Below, piece by piece: positions 18,746 to 27,566 of a stretch of 64,000 nt of DNA (positions are counted from its first letter, which is position 1; each line of letters starts with the position of its first letter). Position numbers and translations under genes: made by a program. The notes under the pieces are model-generated. The model searched no databases, was not told where the DNA came from, and saw only the letters and a program-made list of their open reading frames with translations. This DNA is from Nitrospira sp. (GTDB lineage: Bacteria; Nitrospirota; Nitrospiria; Nitrospirales; Nitrospiraceae): positions 1 to 64,000 of the forward strand of contig JANDJE010000006.1 of NCBI GenBank assembly GCA_024331095.1, given 5' to 3'.

Positions 18746-19216
18746 ATGATGAAAGAACTCTTCGGCGGATCGTCTTCCTACCGAGTGACGTTGTTCTTCG
18801 GCCCGGAGCCGGTCGATGGGGCGACCGACGTGCTGGCGTGCGTGTTCAACGTGAAGAAACGGAGCTGGAAAGCCGGCATTCAGGTTTCCGTGGAAGTCAT
18901 GCTTGGGCAGGCGACGCGCCTTCGGCACGAGCTGCGACTCATGGATCGGTTGTCGGAGGCGTTGCTGGCGATTGCGCCGGAAGAACGTTCGGCCTGTGAG
19001 CAACGGATCGAGGATCTGTTTGCTCAAGCGGTGGCCTGGTGTAAACTGGCGCTTGGAATGGAAGCCGGCTTGACCCAAGAGAACCAAGGTATCCCGGCCG
19101 CCGCCTTTGTATCGGAGCTGGACCGGTTGGTCATGGATCGACGGGAGGATGTGGTGGCCTACATTGTGTCGGAGTTGGATCTGGCGATCGATCCGTCGTC
19201 TCCGTCGCCGCCGTAG
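18746..19216 (+). CDS. Conserved-looking hypothetical protein
   Basis: A 156-residue soluble protein, probably mostly helical after residue 45, with no motif I recognise. An extended -10 (TGT-TACAAT at 18728-18736) ends only ten bases before the first ATG and there is no ribosome site between, so the message may be leaderless. It is divergent from the M24 peptidase gene. The downstream secreted-protein gene has its own promoter, so the two need not be cotranscribed. Function unknown. Confidence 0.65.
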   Translation: MMKELFGGSSSYRVTLFFGPEPVDGATDVLACVFNVKKRSWKAGIQVSVEVMLGQATRLRHELRLMDRLSEALLAIAPEERSACEQRIEDLFAQAVAWCKLALGMEAGLTQENQGIPAAAFVSELDRLVMDRREDVVAYIVSELDLAIDPSSPSPP

Positions 19217-19234
19217 CTTTTCCGAGCAAAGGGT

Positions 19235-19262
19235 TTGCATTCATCCGCGGATTTGTTATAAC
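19235..19262 (+). promoter_or_regulatory. Promoter for the small secreted protein gene
   Basis: TTGCAT, a 16-base spacer, then TATAAC with TGT in front (extended -10). It lies about 75 bases before the GTG start at 19338. Confidence 0.5.
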
Positions 19263-19337
19263 GCAGTGATCATCACGCCGCGAGATGCGCGCACGGTCAT
19301 CAACAGTCGCGGCCCTCAAGGGAAGGAGGCGCTTCAC

Positions 19338-19733
19338 GTGAGAGTTTCGATTGTGGTGTTCATCGTTGTCCTCACCTACGGTTCCATGGTGGCGGCTCCA
19401 TCCTGGAGCCAGTCGTCGTCCGCCGACACGCAGCAAGGAACGGCTTCCGGGGCCGGGATGGGCGCCGCGTCGGCCGTCGCGACGATTTTATATTTTCCGT
19501 TTAAGGGAGCCTTTGCGCTCGGGGGAGGGATCGTCGGCGGTCTTGCCTACGTCTTTTCCGGTTTCAATGAACAAACCGCGAAAAGCATTTGGGTCCCCAG
19601 CATCTACGGAACCTACGTCATCACCCCGGAGCATCTGACCGGTGATCGTCCCGTCCGATTCATCGGCGTCACGGCGGAGGGCGGTGACGCGGTGGCGCCG
19701 TCGGAACAGCCGGCGGCCGGCCCCTCCTACTAG
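19338..19733 (+). CDS. Small exported protein with glycine-zipper-like segment
   Basis: I choose the GTG at 19338 because GGAAGGAGG stands just upstream; the track start at 19107 lies inside the previous gene. The 131-residue product has a cleavable signal peptide (RVSIVVFIVVLTYGSMVAAPSWSQS). A glycine-rich hydrophobic stretch follows (GAGMGAASAVATILYFPFKG... GGGIVGGLAYVFSG) that could insert in a membrane or oligomerise. The C-terminal part contains VPSIYGTYVITPEHL. I recognise no family. Confidence 0.7.
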   Translation: MRVSIVVFIVVLTYGSMVAAPSWSQSSSADTQQGTASGAGMGAASAVATILYFPFKGAFALGGGIVGGLAYVFSGFNEQTAKSIWVPSIYGTYVITPEHLTGDRPVRFIGVTAEGGDAVAPSEQPAAGPSY

Positions 19734-19736
19734 GTC

Positions 19737-20477
19737 ATGAAGCCTGTCATCGGCGTGACGCCGGATTTCAATGCCGGTGACAGGAAAGACATGGGCGGGC
19801 GGGAGCCGACGTATTTTTTACGGGCTCGCTACGTTCGGGCGATCGAAGAGTTGGGCGGCATCCCCTTGATTCTCCCGCTTGTGGCGGGGCCGAGCGCGAG
19901 GCGCCGATTGCTCGACGGAGTTGACGGGCTTCTGATCACCGGCAGCGGTCCGGACTTGCCTCCTCGTCTCTACGGCGAGCGTCAACTGTATCCGTTTCCG
20001 TTGGTGAGCAAGCGGCGCGCCGATTTCGAGCTCGAATTGGTCCATCAAGCCCGCGCCCGCGATCTCCCCATCTTGGGCATTTGCGGAGGCATGCAAACGA
20101 TCAACGTGGCGTGCGGCGGGAGCCTCTTTCAAGACATCCCGTCCCAGGTTGATCGGGCGTTGAACCATCGTCAGAAGACCAAGGCGACGAGGGTGTCTCA
20201 TCCCGTCGCGGTCGCGCCGAAGAGCCTGCTTCGAAGCATCGTCGGGCGATCCACGTTGCTGGTGAACAGCTCTCACCATCAATCCGTCAAACGAGTGGCG
20301 TCCGCGTTGATCGCAAGCGCCACGGCTCCCGATGGGATCGTGGAAGCCATCGAATCACCCACCCTCCGTTTCTTCCTGGGGGTTCAATGGCACCCTGAAT
20401 TTCTCTTCGACCGCCACGCGGCCCATAAAAAGTTGTTTGCGGCTCTGTTGCGCGCCGCACGACGGACTCGATCATGA
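19737..20477 (+). CDS. Gamma-glutamyl-gamma-aminobutyrate hydrolase family protein (peptidase C26)
   Basis: Class-I glutamine-amidotransferase fold, 246 residues. The nucleophile is C116 in LGICGGMQ, and the catalytic His-Glu pair is H219/E221 in VQWHPEF. The family (PuuD-like) hydrolyses gamma-glutamyl bonds, for example in putrescine degradation; the true substrate here is unknown. It begins 3 bases after the previous stop. It ends in an ATGA overlap with a 26-codon ORF that in turn overlaps the amino-acid permease, suggesting coupled translation and a link to amine or amino-acid use. Confidence 0.85.
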   Translation: MKPVIGVTPDFNAGDRKDMGGREPTYFLRARYVRAIEELGGIPLILPLVAGPSARRRLLDGVDGLLITGSGPDLPPRLYGERQLYPFPLVSKRRADFELELVHQARARDLPILGICGGMQTINVACGGSLFQDIPSQVDRALNHRQKTKATRVSHPVAVAPKSLLRSIVGRSTLLVNSSHHQSVKRVASALIASATAPDGIVEAIESPTLRFFLGVQWHPEFLFDRHAAHKKLFAALLRAARRTRS

Positions 20478-20554
20478 ATCACATCGACGAAGCGAAGGAA
20501 GAGGAGATTCGTCTCGCTCTCGCCAGGCTCGGTCGCGCATGGAGCCTCAGATGA
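20474..20554 (+). CDS. Possible 26-residue linking ORF between hydrolase and permease
   Basis: Too short for the ORF track. It starts with ATG overlapping the hydrolase stop (ATGA) and ends with a TGA that overlaps the permease start codon (again ATGA). The product would be a charged amphipathic helix, MNHIDEAKEEEIRLALARLG... It may be a real peptide or only a device that carries ribosomes to the permease start. There is no strong ribosome site of its own. Confidence 0.35.
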   Translation: MNHIDEAKEEEIRLALARLGRAWSLR

Positions 20555-22035
20555 GCGAACCGACAACTCCTTCTGGTGCGGCCAGGGATGCCGGAGGATC
20601 GGTAACCGGCCGGCTCTTTCGGACGAAATCCATCGCTCAGATCTTGGCGGATGCCGAACGGCCCGAGCACCGTCTAAAAAAGACCTTGACGGTCTGGGAT
20701 CTGGTGGCTCTTGGGATCGGCGCGATCATCGGGACCGGCATTTTCGTGCTGGTCGGGACCGCCATTGTGGGCGACATGTATCGGCCGGGGGCCGGTCCCG
20801 GCATCATGCTGTCCTTTGTCTTGTCGGGATTGACGTGCGCCTTGGCCGCCCTCTGTTACGCGGAGTTTTCGGCGATGATTCCCGTCGCTGGGTCCGCCTA
20901 TACCTTTTCATACGCCACGTTAGGAGAATTTCTTGCTTGGCTTACGGGATGGAATCTGATCCTGGAGTACGGCGTCGCCTGCGTCGCGGTGGCCATTGGG
21001 TGGTCCGGCTACTTCACCAAATTGCTCGCGCTCGCGGGGCTGGAGTTGCCCTATTGGGCGACCAATCCTCCCCAGTGGGCGGGAGGGCCGGAGGGAAGCA
21101 TCGCCAATTTCCCGGCGGCGATCATCGTGTTGCTGATCACGTTGATCCTGGTGATCGGCATCAAAGAGAGCGCGCGCACCGCCGGATTCATCGTCGTCCT
21201 CAAACTGGGGGTCATTCTCTTCTTTATCGCCGTCGGAGCTCCCGCCGTGGACGTCAACAATTGGCGACCGTTCATGCCGAATGGATTCGAGGGCGTGCGG
21301 GCCGCCGCCGCGATCATTTTCTTTGCCTATATCGGATTCGACGCCGTCTCGACCGCCGCGGAAGAAGCCCGCAATCCCCAGCGCGACGTGCCGTTGGGCA
21401 TTCTCGGCTCGTTGGCCGTGTGCACGATCCTCTACATTTCCGTCGCGGCGGTGCTGACCGGTCTGGTGTCGATGGAGCAAATCGATATCCACGCGCCGGT
21501 GGCCGAAGCCCTGAGCGTCGTCGGAATCAAATGGGGAGCGGCGCTGGTCGCCGTCGGCGCCGTTGCCGGCATCACCAGCGTGCTCGTCGTGATGATGCTG
21601 GGGCAGATCCGCGTCTTCTTTGCGATGTCAAGGGATCGGCTGTTGAGTCCCGGCTTGTCCGTCGTGCATCCGACGTTCGGGACGCCGCACCGGGTGACGA
21701 TTCTGACGGGGGTGGTCGTGGCGATCTTGGCCGCCTTGTTTCGTATCGGGGACGCGGCCGATATGACGAATATCGGAACCTTCTTTGCCTTTGTGCTGGT
21801 CTGCTCCGGCGTCATGGTGCTCCGATACACCAAACCGGAGCAGCCTCGCCCGTTCCGCCTCCCCTTCATGCCGATCGTCCCGCTCTTGGGCATCGCGGCC
21901 TGCCTGTATCTGATGGCGGGATTGCCGAAGTTGACCTGGATCCGCTTTGTCGTCTGGACCGTCGTCGGAATTCTCGTCTATCTTGCGTACGGGTTCAGAC
22001 ACAGTAAGCTTGCCGTGCAGGCCGACCGGTCGTGA
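20551..22035 (+). CDS. Amino-acid permease (APC superfamily, cationic amino-acid transporter-like)
   Basis: A 494-residue inner-membrane transporter with about 12 to 14 hydrophobic segments. The first membrane helix carries the APC signature GIGAIIGTGIFVLVG. Segment 6 (AIIFFAYIGFDAVSTAAEEARNP) is typical of the CAT/YfnA group. I choose the ATG at 20551, with GGAG seven bases upstream; the track frame begins far inside the hydrolase gene. Substrate specificity cannot be read from sequence. Confidence 0.88.
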   Translation: MSEPTTPSGAARDAGGSVTGRLFRTKSIAQILADAERPEHRLKKTLTVWDLVALGIGAIIGTGIFVLVGTAIVGDMYRPGAGPGIMLSFVLSGLTCALAALCYAEFSAMIPVAGSAYTFSYATLGEFLAWLTGWNLILEYGVACVAVAIGWSGYFTKLLALAGLELPYWATNPPQWAGGPEGSIANFPAAIIVLLITLILVIGIKESARTAGFIVVLKLGVILFFIAVGAPAVDVNNWRPFMPNGFEGVRAAAAIIFFAYIGFDAVSTAAEEARNPQRDVPLGILGSLAVCTILYISVAAVLTGLVSMEQIDIHAPVAEALSVVGIKWGAALVAVGAVAGITSVLVVMMLGQIRVFFAMSRDRLLSPGLSVVHPTFGTPHRVTILTGVVVAILAALFRIGDAADMTNIGTFFAFVLVCSGVMVLRYTKPEQPRPFRLPFMPIVPLLGIAACLYLMAGLPKLTWIRFVVWTVVGILVYLAYGFRHSKLAVQADRS

Positions 22036-22156
22036 TCCGTTCTCGTTGCCGGCATCATGACAGATGCCCGGGCGAGAATGGACCCTGAGGCCACGCCCAC
22101 TCCGCGACGGTCCCGGCCGCCCAGGCGATGACAGGCTGTCGGACTCGACGGGCATG

Positions 22157-22342
22157 TCACGGTCGTGGAGGATCATCAAAAATCGCTCCACATTCCAAAC
22201 ACCGAACCTTTCCCGTCGGCTTGCCGCGTCTGGTTCGCACGTCATCGATGATACGTTGATGAGCGCAAAAGATCTGTGCGACGCAGGATGTAACGGCGTG
22301 AGCCTTGGGAGGAGATCCCTTGATGTCCAACGGAGTCTCCAT
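22157..22342 (-). CDS. Small zinc-ribbon-like protein
   Basis: The ATG at 22342 is preceded by AAAAGGAGA at an ideal distance and gives 61 residues, METPLDIKG... The C-terminus holds a CLEC pair and the N-terminal half two further cysteines (SCVAQIFC), compatible with a small metal-binding fold. RTRRGKPTGKVRCLECGAIF suggests nucleic-acid or protein contact. Function unknown. The 121-base stretch between this stop and the permease stop shows no gene. Confidence 0.6.
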   Translation of the reverse strand: METPLDIKGSPPKAHAVTSCVAQIFCAHQRIIDDVRTRRGKPTGKVRCLECGAIFDDPPRP

Positions 22343-22480
22343 ACCTGTCTCCTTTTCAACGGAAAGCGAGGTCTTGCCCGATGTTCTTTCGTGAGGGATA
22401 TTCATTGTGAAGACGATCGGTTTGAGCGACCTTCAGCCGAGCGACACGCGCTTTCTTTCAGCGAGGCCGGACTGGTTCTG

Positions 22481-22762
22481 TCACCGAGAAATCCCAGAAG
22501 CGGCCTGGCTGGCACGGATCTCCTGGGTGATCGACGCATAGGAACTCTTGCTCGTTTCGACACAAGCGGCTCGCACTCGGTAAGTCCTGTTTTTGTCAAG
22601 GGTGACACGAACTTGTCCCGTTCGGCTTAGATAATCGATGGCCAAAAATACTTGGTTCCACGTCAGGTCGGGGCAGAGACCCACTACCTCTTCCATGGCG
22701 CAATCGGTGCCCCATTGTTCCAGCGCTTGCCGAACACGCTCGATGATCTGTGACACCACCAT
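22481..22762 (-). CDS. Small winged-helix-like protein
   Basis: The ATG at 22762 follows AGGAGGTGG; the track's longer start does not. The 93 residues (MVVSQIIERVRQALEQWG... LTWNQVFLAIDYLSRTGQVRV... NRTYRV) have the helix-helix-helix-wing order of a small winged helix, here probably DNA-binding. It is 138 bases upstream of the zinc-ribbon gene on the same strand. Function and target unknown. Confidence 0.6.
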   Translation of the reverse strand: MVVSQIIERVRQALEQWGTDCAMEEVVGLCPDLTWNQVFLAIDYLSRTGQVRVTLDKNRTYRVRAACVETSKSSYASITQEIRASQAASGISR

Positions 22763-23023
22763 GGTCCACCTCCTGGTCGATGGGCGTTCTCCATACTCCG
22801 CATATTTCGCAATCCACGCCACATACTTAGAGAGATGAGGAGGCAAGGAAAACTGGGGACGTTACTAGAAGCGTGAAAGGAGATTACCTGGGACTACTTA
22901 ACGCAGAAGGTCGGCATGAAAGTGGGGATCGAGAAAGTATAGTCAGGGAGTTCTTTCAAGATTCAATCAGTTGTGTCGGAGTGGCGGCCTGGCACTGAAG
23001 AGTGGGTTCGTCGCCGGTCGGTT

Positions 23024-24115
23024 TTACGTAAGCCGCTCGGCTGCCTGGTCGATCGAATGAAGGAGCGTCCGGTGTGCCTGGCAGCCCACGACCGACGTCG
23101 CATCGGAGACGACGGCCGGTTGGGAGGAAGCCACAAAGCGCCGTTTTAATCGGGCGATCCGTTCGAGCGATTGGGTCAAACGGTCGGTTGAGATGGTTCC
23201 GTCCGCGACGGCTTTGTCCAGCGCCTCGATTGCGGCAACTTCACGGTCGCGATCTTTGCAGATCAAGATGAGGTCGCAGCCGGCTTGAACCGACCGCACG
23301 GTCGCCTCTTCGATGCCGTAATGGTCGACGATCGCGCGCATTTCGAGATCGTCGGTCAAGACGACACCGTCGTACCGCAGTTCTTGACGGAGCAGAGTTC
23401 CGATGACGGTCGGGGAAAGGGTCGCCGGATGGTTCTCGTCCAGGGCGCGATAGAGCACGTGGGCCGTCATCAGTGAGGCGATGCCCTGCGAGGCGGCGTG
23501 CCGAAACGGGAGCAGCTCGAGTCGTTCCAACCGTTCGCGCGAGGCCGTGACGATGGGCAATTCGTGGTGTGAATCGGCCTCCGTATCCCCATGGCCGGGA
23601 AAGTGTTTGCCGCAGGCGATGACGCCGTTCTCTTGCAGGCCCCTGACCGTGGCCCATCCCAACTCACACACGAGCTCGGGGGTGGAGCCGAAGGCTCGGT
23701 CTCCGATCACGGGGTTTGCGGGGTTGCTGTTGACGTCCAACACGGGCGCCATGTTCATGTTGATGCCGACGGCTCGCAGTTCGCGCGCCGTCGCTTCCGC
23801 CGCCTCGTAGGCCAATCGGGGAGACCGACATCGCCCCAGAATCTCGCAGGGAGGAAAAATGGTGAACTCTTTGGGGAGTCGAGACACCCGTCCTCCCTCC
23901 TGGTCGATGGCGATCAACAAGGGAGATTGCGGGCTGCATCGCTGAAGCGCATTGGTGAGTTCGACGATCTGTTCGGTCGATTGGAGATTTCTTGCGAACA
24001 AGATCACGCCGCCGGGCCGATATTCCTTGAGGAAAGCGGCGAGGTCGGGAGAAAGATCCGTGCCGTCGAAGCCGATCATAAAAAGCTGCCCGATCGTATC
24101 ACGCGACATCAGCAT
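23024..24115 (-). CDS. nagZ: Beta-N-acetylhexosaminidase (peptidoglycan recycling)
   Basis: Glycoside hydrolase family 3 enzyme that removes GlcNAc from muropeptides in the cytoplasm. The start at 24115 has GGAGGTGA upstream. Seen in order: IDQEGGRVSRL, KHFPGHGDTEADSHHELP with the catalytic His, and the nucleophile Asp in VVLTDDLEM. At 363 residues it is slightly longer than E. coli NagZ. It ends well short of the next minus-strand gene. Confidence 0.93.
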   Translation of the reverse strand: MLMSRDTIGQLFMIGFDGTDLSPDLAAFLKEYRPGGVILFARNLQSTEQIVELTNALQRCSPQSPLLIAIDQEGGRVSRLPKEFTIFPPCEILGRCRSPRLAYEAAEATARELRAVGINMNMAPVLDVNSNPANPVIGDRAFGSTPELVCELGWATVRGLQENGVIACGKHFPGHGDTEADSHHELPIVTASRERLERLELLPFRHAASQGIASLMTAHVLYRALDENHPATLSPTVIGTLLRQELRYDGVVLTDDLEMRAIVDHYGIEEATVRSVQAGCDLILICKDRDREVAAIEALDKAVADGTISTDRLTQSLERIARLKRRFVASSQPAVVSDATSVVGCQAHRTLLHSIDQAAERLT

Positions 24116-24226
24116 GGAATTCACCTCCGGATGCGGACACCGCCCCGCGGAGAAGGGAATCGTCCGCGTGGCTCGATTCCTCTTCGTCGATCGGCCGGCC
24201 AAAGGCTTGCGTCGGACGAAGGGGCG

Positions 24227-25738
24227 TCACAGAGAACGGTCCATGAGGTATTGAATCAGGAGCCTGGTGCCGATTCCCGTCGGTCCTTTGGGAATGTAGG
24301 CCCGCTCGCGCTCGCTCCAATCGGTGCTGGCGATGTCGAGATGGACCCAGGGCCAGTCGCCCGCGAATTTGCTCAAGAACAACGCCGCGGTGATCATGCC
24401 GGCTCCGCGACCGCCGATGTTCCGCATGTCCGCCACGTCGCTCTTGAGCTGTTCGAAATAGTCTTCCCACAACGGCATTTCCCAGACCCGTTCACCCGAT
24501 CGTTGTCCCGCTTTGCGCAGCGACTCCTTCAAAGTGTCGTCCGTGCCGAACATGCCGATGGCGAACTGGCCGAGCGCGATGACACAGGCGCCGGTCAGCG
24601 TGGCAACGTCGATCATCGCCGCCGGTTTGTAGCGAGCGGCGTAAGCCAGTCCGTCGGCCAGAATCAATCGGCCCTCGGCGTCGGTGTTCTGGACTTCGAC
24701 GGTTTTGCCGGACAGCGTCTTCACGACATCCCCCGGCTTCATCGCGCCGCCGCCGGGCATGTTCTCCGTCGCCGGGAGCAGACCGACCAGATTCAGCGGC
24801 AATTTGAGTCGCGCCGCCGCCCGCACGGCGGCCAGGACTTCGGCCCCGCCCGTCATGTCCGCCTTCATGTGTTCCATGTTCTCGGCCGGTTTGAGTGAAA
24901 TCCCGCCTGTGTCAAACGTGATCGTTTTCCCGACCAGGACGACGGGACGGTCGTTCTTCTTTCGAGCGCCGTGATACTCCAGGATGATGAATTTCGGGGA
25001 CTCGTGGCTGCCTCGGGCGACGCCCAGCAATGCCCCCATGCCGAGTTTGGCCATGTCCTTTCGTTCGAGGATTTTGAGCGACACGCCCGCCTCCTTCGCC
25101 ACGGCCTTGGCTTCTTCGGCAATTTTGGTCGGCGTCATCACGTTGGAGGGATGGTTGCACAGGTCTCGAACGAAGACGGCCGCCTCCGCGGTGGCGACCC
25201 CGCGCCGGACGCCTTCCGACAACGGACGCACGTCGGATTGTTGAGAGGTCAGCAGCGTCATCGACCGTAGGTCCGGTCCGGGCGTCGGTTCGGAGCGATA
25301 GGCGGTGAATTGATATGCGCCCAGAATCGCGCCTTCCGTCATGGCTTGGGCGACGTCGATCATGGTCGAGTCCGGCGGCGTCACGGCGGGAACCGCCGCC
25401 GTGAAAGAAGAGGCCTTGACTTGCCGAACCCGTTTGACGGCGTGACCCAGGGCTTGGCGGATGGTCTCAAGACCGAGAGAATCCTTCTTGCCCAACCCCA
25501 CGAGCAGCAGACGTTTGGCCGGAATTTTCCTGTGTGTGTGGAGCAGGACGAGTTCCGCGGTTTTGCCCTCGAATTCCTTCGATCGAAGGAGGTCGGAGAT
25601 CGATCCGCCAAGCGCTTTGTCAAGCGAAGCGGTTTCCTGTTCCGAAAGTTCCGAACCTTCGCACTGGAAAAGAACCAGCACGTCCGTTGCCTCAGAGGCC
25701 CACCGCCCTACCCGCACGTCCACTTTCATGACCTTCAT
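24227..25738 (-). CDS. pepA: Leucyl aminopeptidase (M17)
   Basis: Two-metal cytosolic aminopeptidase of 503 residues; the start MKVMKVDVRV at 25738 has AAAGGACGGAAG upstream, whereas the track start at 26113 overlaps queE. A variable N-terminal macro-like domain precedes the catalytic domain. There FDTGGISLKP, MKADMTGGAEV and the family signature NTDAEGRL supply the metal ligands. Some PepA proteins also bind DNA (Xer accessory, carAB control); nothing here tests that. Confidence 0.93.
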   Translation of the reverse strand: MKVMKVDVRVGRWASEATDVLVLFQCEGSELSEQETASLDKALGGSISDLLRSKEFEGKTAELVLLHTHRKIPAKRLLLVGLGKKDSLGLETIRQALGHAVKRVRQVKASSFTAAVPAVTPPDSTMIDVAQAMTEGAILGAYQFTAYRSEPTPGPDLRSMTLLTSQQSDVRPLSEGVRRGVATAEAAVFVRDLCNHPSNVMTPTKIAEEAKAVAKEAGVSLKILERKDMAKLGMGALLGVARGSHESPKFIILEYHGARKKNDRPVVLVGKTITFDTGGISLKPAENMEHMKADMTGGAEVLAAVRAAARLKLPLNLVGLLPATENMPGGGAMKPGDVVKTLSGKTVEVQNTDAEGRLILADGLAYAARYKPAAMIDVATLTGACVIALGQFAIGMFGTDDTLKESLRKAGQRSGERVWEMPLWEDYFEQLKSDVADMRNIGGRGAGMITAALFLSKFAGDWPWVHLDIASTDWSERERAYIPKGPTGIGTRLLIQYLMDRSL

Positions 25739-25824
25739 ACTTCCGTCCTTTCTCTTGGCTGCTCGCCGTCGCGTGTGTCCATCTCTTCTTGGGGCGACAC
25801 GCGAGGCTGTTTCATGAAACGAAC

Positions 25825-26460
25825 TCAGACGCCCTTCATGTCCGGCGACCAAATGAACTTGTGCAACTGCAATTGATACCGCACCGGAAGGCGGTCGGCC
25901 AGCACCCACTCGGCCAATTGGCGGGGGTCCAGGACGCCGAAGACCGGGCTGAACAACACGACACACCGACGATTCAGGTCGAACCGGGTCATGATGTCTT
26001 TCGCCCAGTCGTAATCCCGGCGATCCGCGATGACAAACTTGGCTTCGTCCTGCGCGCGCAGCCGCTCGACGTTCGGCCAATACATCCGGTTCGTCATTCC
26101 GCTGCCGGGGCATTTGACGTCGAGCACCACGCGCACCCGGTGATCGACCGGAGCCGTATCAACGGCACCGCTGGTCTCCAGCAGAACGGTGAAACCCTCG
26201 TCACACAGCCTGGAGAGCAACGAGCCGCAGTCCGGCTGCGCCAGCGGTTCACCGCCGGTCACTTCCACGAGCGGACAGCCGTAGGCGCGGACCGTCTCGA
26301 TGATCGAATCGATCGACCGGTCCGTGCCGCCGTAAAAGGCGTAGTCCGTATCGCACCAGGAACACCGAAGGGGACAGCCGGTGAGCCGCACGAACACACA
26401 GGGGAGACCGGCAAACGTCGACTCTCCTTGAATGCTGTGAAAAATCTCTGTGACGCGCAT
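25825..26460 (-). CDS. queE: 7-carboxy-7-deazaguanine synthase
   Basis: Radical-SAM enzyme of queuosine precursor synthesis. MRVTEIFHSIQGES is the typical start of the family, so I use the ATG at 26460 rather than the TTG at 26496. The cluster ligands are C29, C33 and C36 (CPLRCSWCD), followed by TDYAF and the SAM-contacting VTGGEPLAQ. At 211 residues the length is standard. No queC, queD or queF is in the window. Confidence 0.92.
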   Translation of the reverse strand: MRVTEIFHSIQGESTFAGLPCVFVRLTGCPLRCSWCDTDYAFYGGTDRSIDSIIETVRAYGCPLVEVTGGEPLAQPDCGSLLSRLCDEGFTVLLETSGAVDTAPVDHRVRVVLDVKCPGSGMTNRMYWPNVERLRAQDEAKFVIADRRDYDWAKDIMTRFDLNRRCVVLFSPVFGVLDPRQLAEWVLADRLPVRYQLQLHKFIWSPDMKGV

Positions 26461-26563
26461 GGGCGAACACGTCTTCGCAGGGGGAAATTCAATCAACCGG
26501 TCTCTTTAGGAGGTTGGCGCTCACTTGCGCGGAGCCGCGCGGAACGAGACTTCATGACCGCGC

Positions 26564-27277
26564 CTATCGCCACTGCTGAATCGGCCACCGCTTCCGTTTG
26601 GCCATGCGAGCCATTCCGCGGATGGGGTTGATGACCGTCGGGTGGCCGACCGCTTGCAGAAGCTCAAAATCACCCGGACTGTCGCCGTAGGCGTAACAAC
26701 GGGACAGATCGAGCGAGAAGTCCCGCGCCAACTGTTCGATCAATCGCCGTTTGCCCTGCCCGTAGGGCAGAGGGGGGACCAGGCGGCCGGTATAGACGCC
26801 GTCGATTTGCTCCAATCGCCCCGCGAAACAACGTTCGGCTTGCAAAGCCGCGGCAATGGGGCCGATCAAAAAGTCGAGCGAACCGGTCAGCAGCACGATC
26901 GCATGCCCGGCTTTCCGATGCTCTTCGATCACCCGCGTTGCGGTGGGGGAGACGCGAGGGCAGAGTTGCTCACGGCAGAACTCCTCGCCGAGATGGCGGA
27001 TGACGCGCGACGGTTTCCCGGCCAGGTACAGTTTCCGCTCGCGCAGGGGATGCAGCGAAAGAGGCGGCAGGTGACGGATGAGCCAGGAGAGGCTGGCGCG
27101 AACCTCCGGCCAACCCACGACGCCCCGTCCCCACAACCATCTGAAAAAACGGACTTCGCTGGCTTCTCCGGGAAGCACGGTATTGTCCACGTCGAAAAAG
27201 GCCGCGACGCGACCGGTCAGCCGAGGCTCGATGCGGAACGCACTGCTCGTGGTCGCCAAACCCAAGAGATCCTCCAC
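26564..27277 (-). CDS. HAD-family phosphatase (SerB-like, HAD-IB)
   Basis: A 237-residue hydrolase with motif I FFDVDNTVL (nucleophile D29, general acid D31), motif II LLTGS, a lysine in the GQGKRRLIEQL region and motif III YAYGDSPGDFELL. The insertion between motifs I and II is that of the phosphoserine-phosphatase-like HAD-IB group. Possible substrates include phosphoserine and phospholipid-derived phosphates. The start was taken from the track. Confidence 0.8.
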   Translation of the reverse strand: MEDLLGLATTSSAFRIEPRLTGRVAAFFDVDNTVLPGEASEVRFFRWLWGRGVVGWPEVRASLSWLIRHLPPLSLHPLRERKLYLAGKPSRVIRHLGEEFCREQLCPRVSPTATRVIEEHRKAGHAIVLLTGSLDFLIGPIAAALQAERCFAGRLEQIDGVYTGRLVPPLPYGQGKRRLIEQLARDFSLDLSRCYAYGDSPGDFELLQAVGHPTVINPIRGMARMAKRKRWPIQQWR

Positions 27278-27337
27278 AGGACGATCTGCTCATCATCAAC
27301 GGTAGGGGCGGAGGGATTCTACCGGAGGGGCCCTTCA

Positions 27338-27367
27338 TTGACAAGAATTTTGGTCTGCTTTTATAAT
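27338..27367 (+). promoter_or_regulatory. Consensus promoter upstream of tRNA-Leu(GAG)
   Basis: A perfect TTGACA and a perfect TATAAT separated by 18 bases, the strongest sigma70-like promoter in the window. Transcription would start near 27374, about 108 bases before the tRNA; the leader holds no gene I can see. Confidence 0.7.
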
Positions 27368-27482
27368 GCGGCTCCCTCTATGATAAAGGCTCCCCGTTTC
27401 GAATTCTCTCCGGTAGGTGGCGGGACGAAGTGTTCACGAGACGCGTGGGCCGAACCGTGGGTCCGAGGGTTCATTCCTCGTT

Positions 27483-27566
27483 GCCGAAGTGGTGGAATGG
27501 CAGACACGCACGTTTGAGGGGCGTGTGGCGCAAGCCGTGCGGGTTCAAGTCCCGCCTTCGGCACCA
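27483..27566 (+). tRNA. tRNA-Leu (anticodon GAG)
   Basis: Acceptor GCCGAAG pairs with CTTCGGC. The anticodon arm CACGT-TTGAGGG-GCGTG gives anticodon GAG. The variable arm is class II (TGGCGCAAGCCG) and the T arm is GCGGG-TTCAAGT-CCCGC. CCA is encoded. The 294 bases that follow, up to the response-regulator gene, show no supported gene. Confidence 0.94.

Noticed and set aside
22873-22998. 41-codon GTG ORF between the winged-helix gene and nagZ
   Set aside because: No ribosome site, no domain and no support beyond being open.
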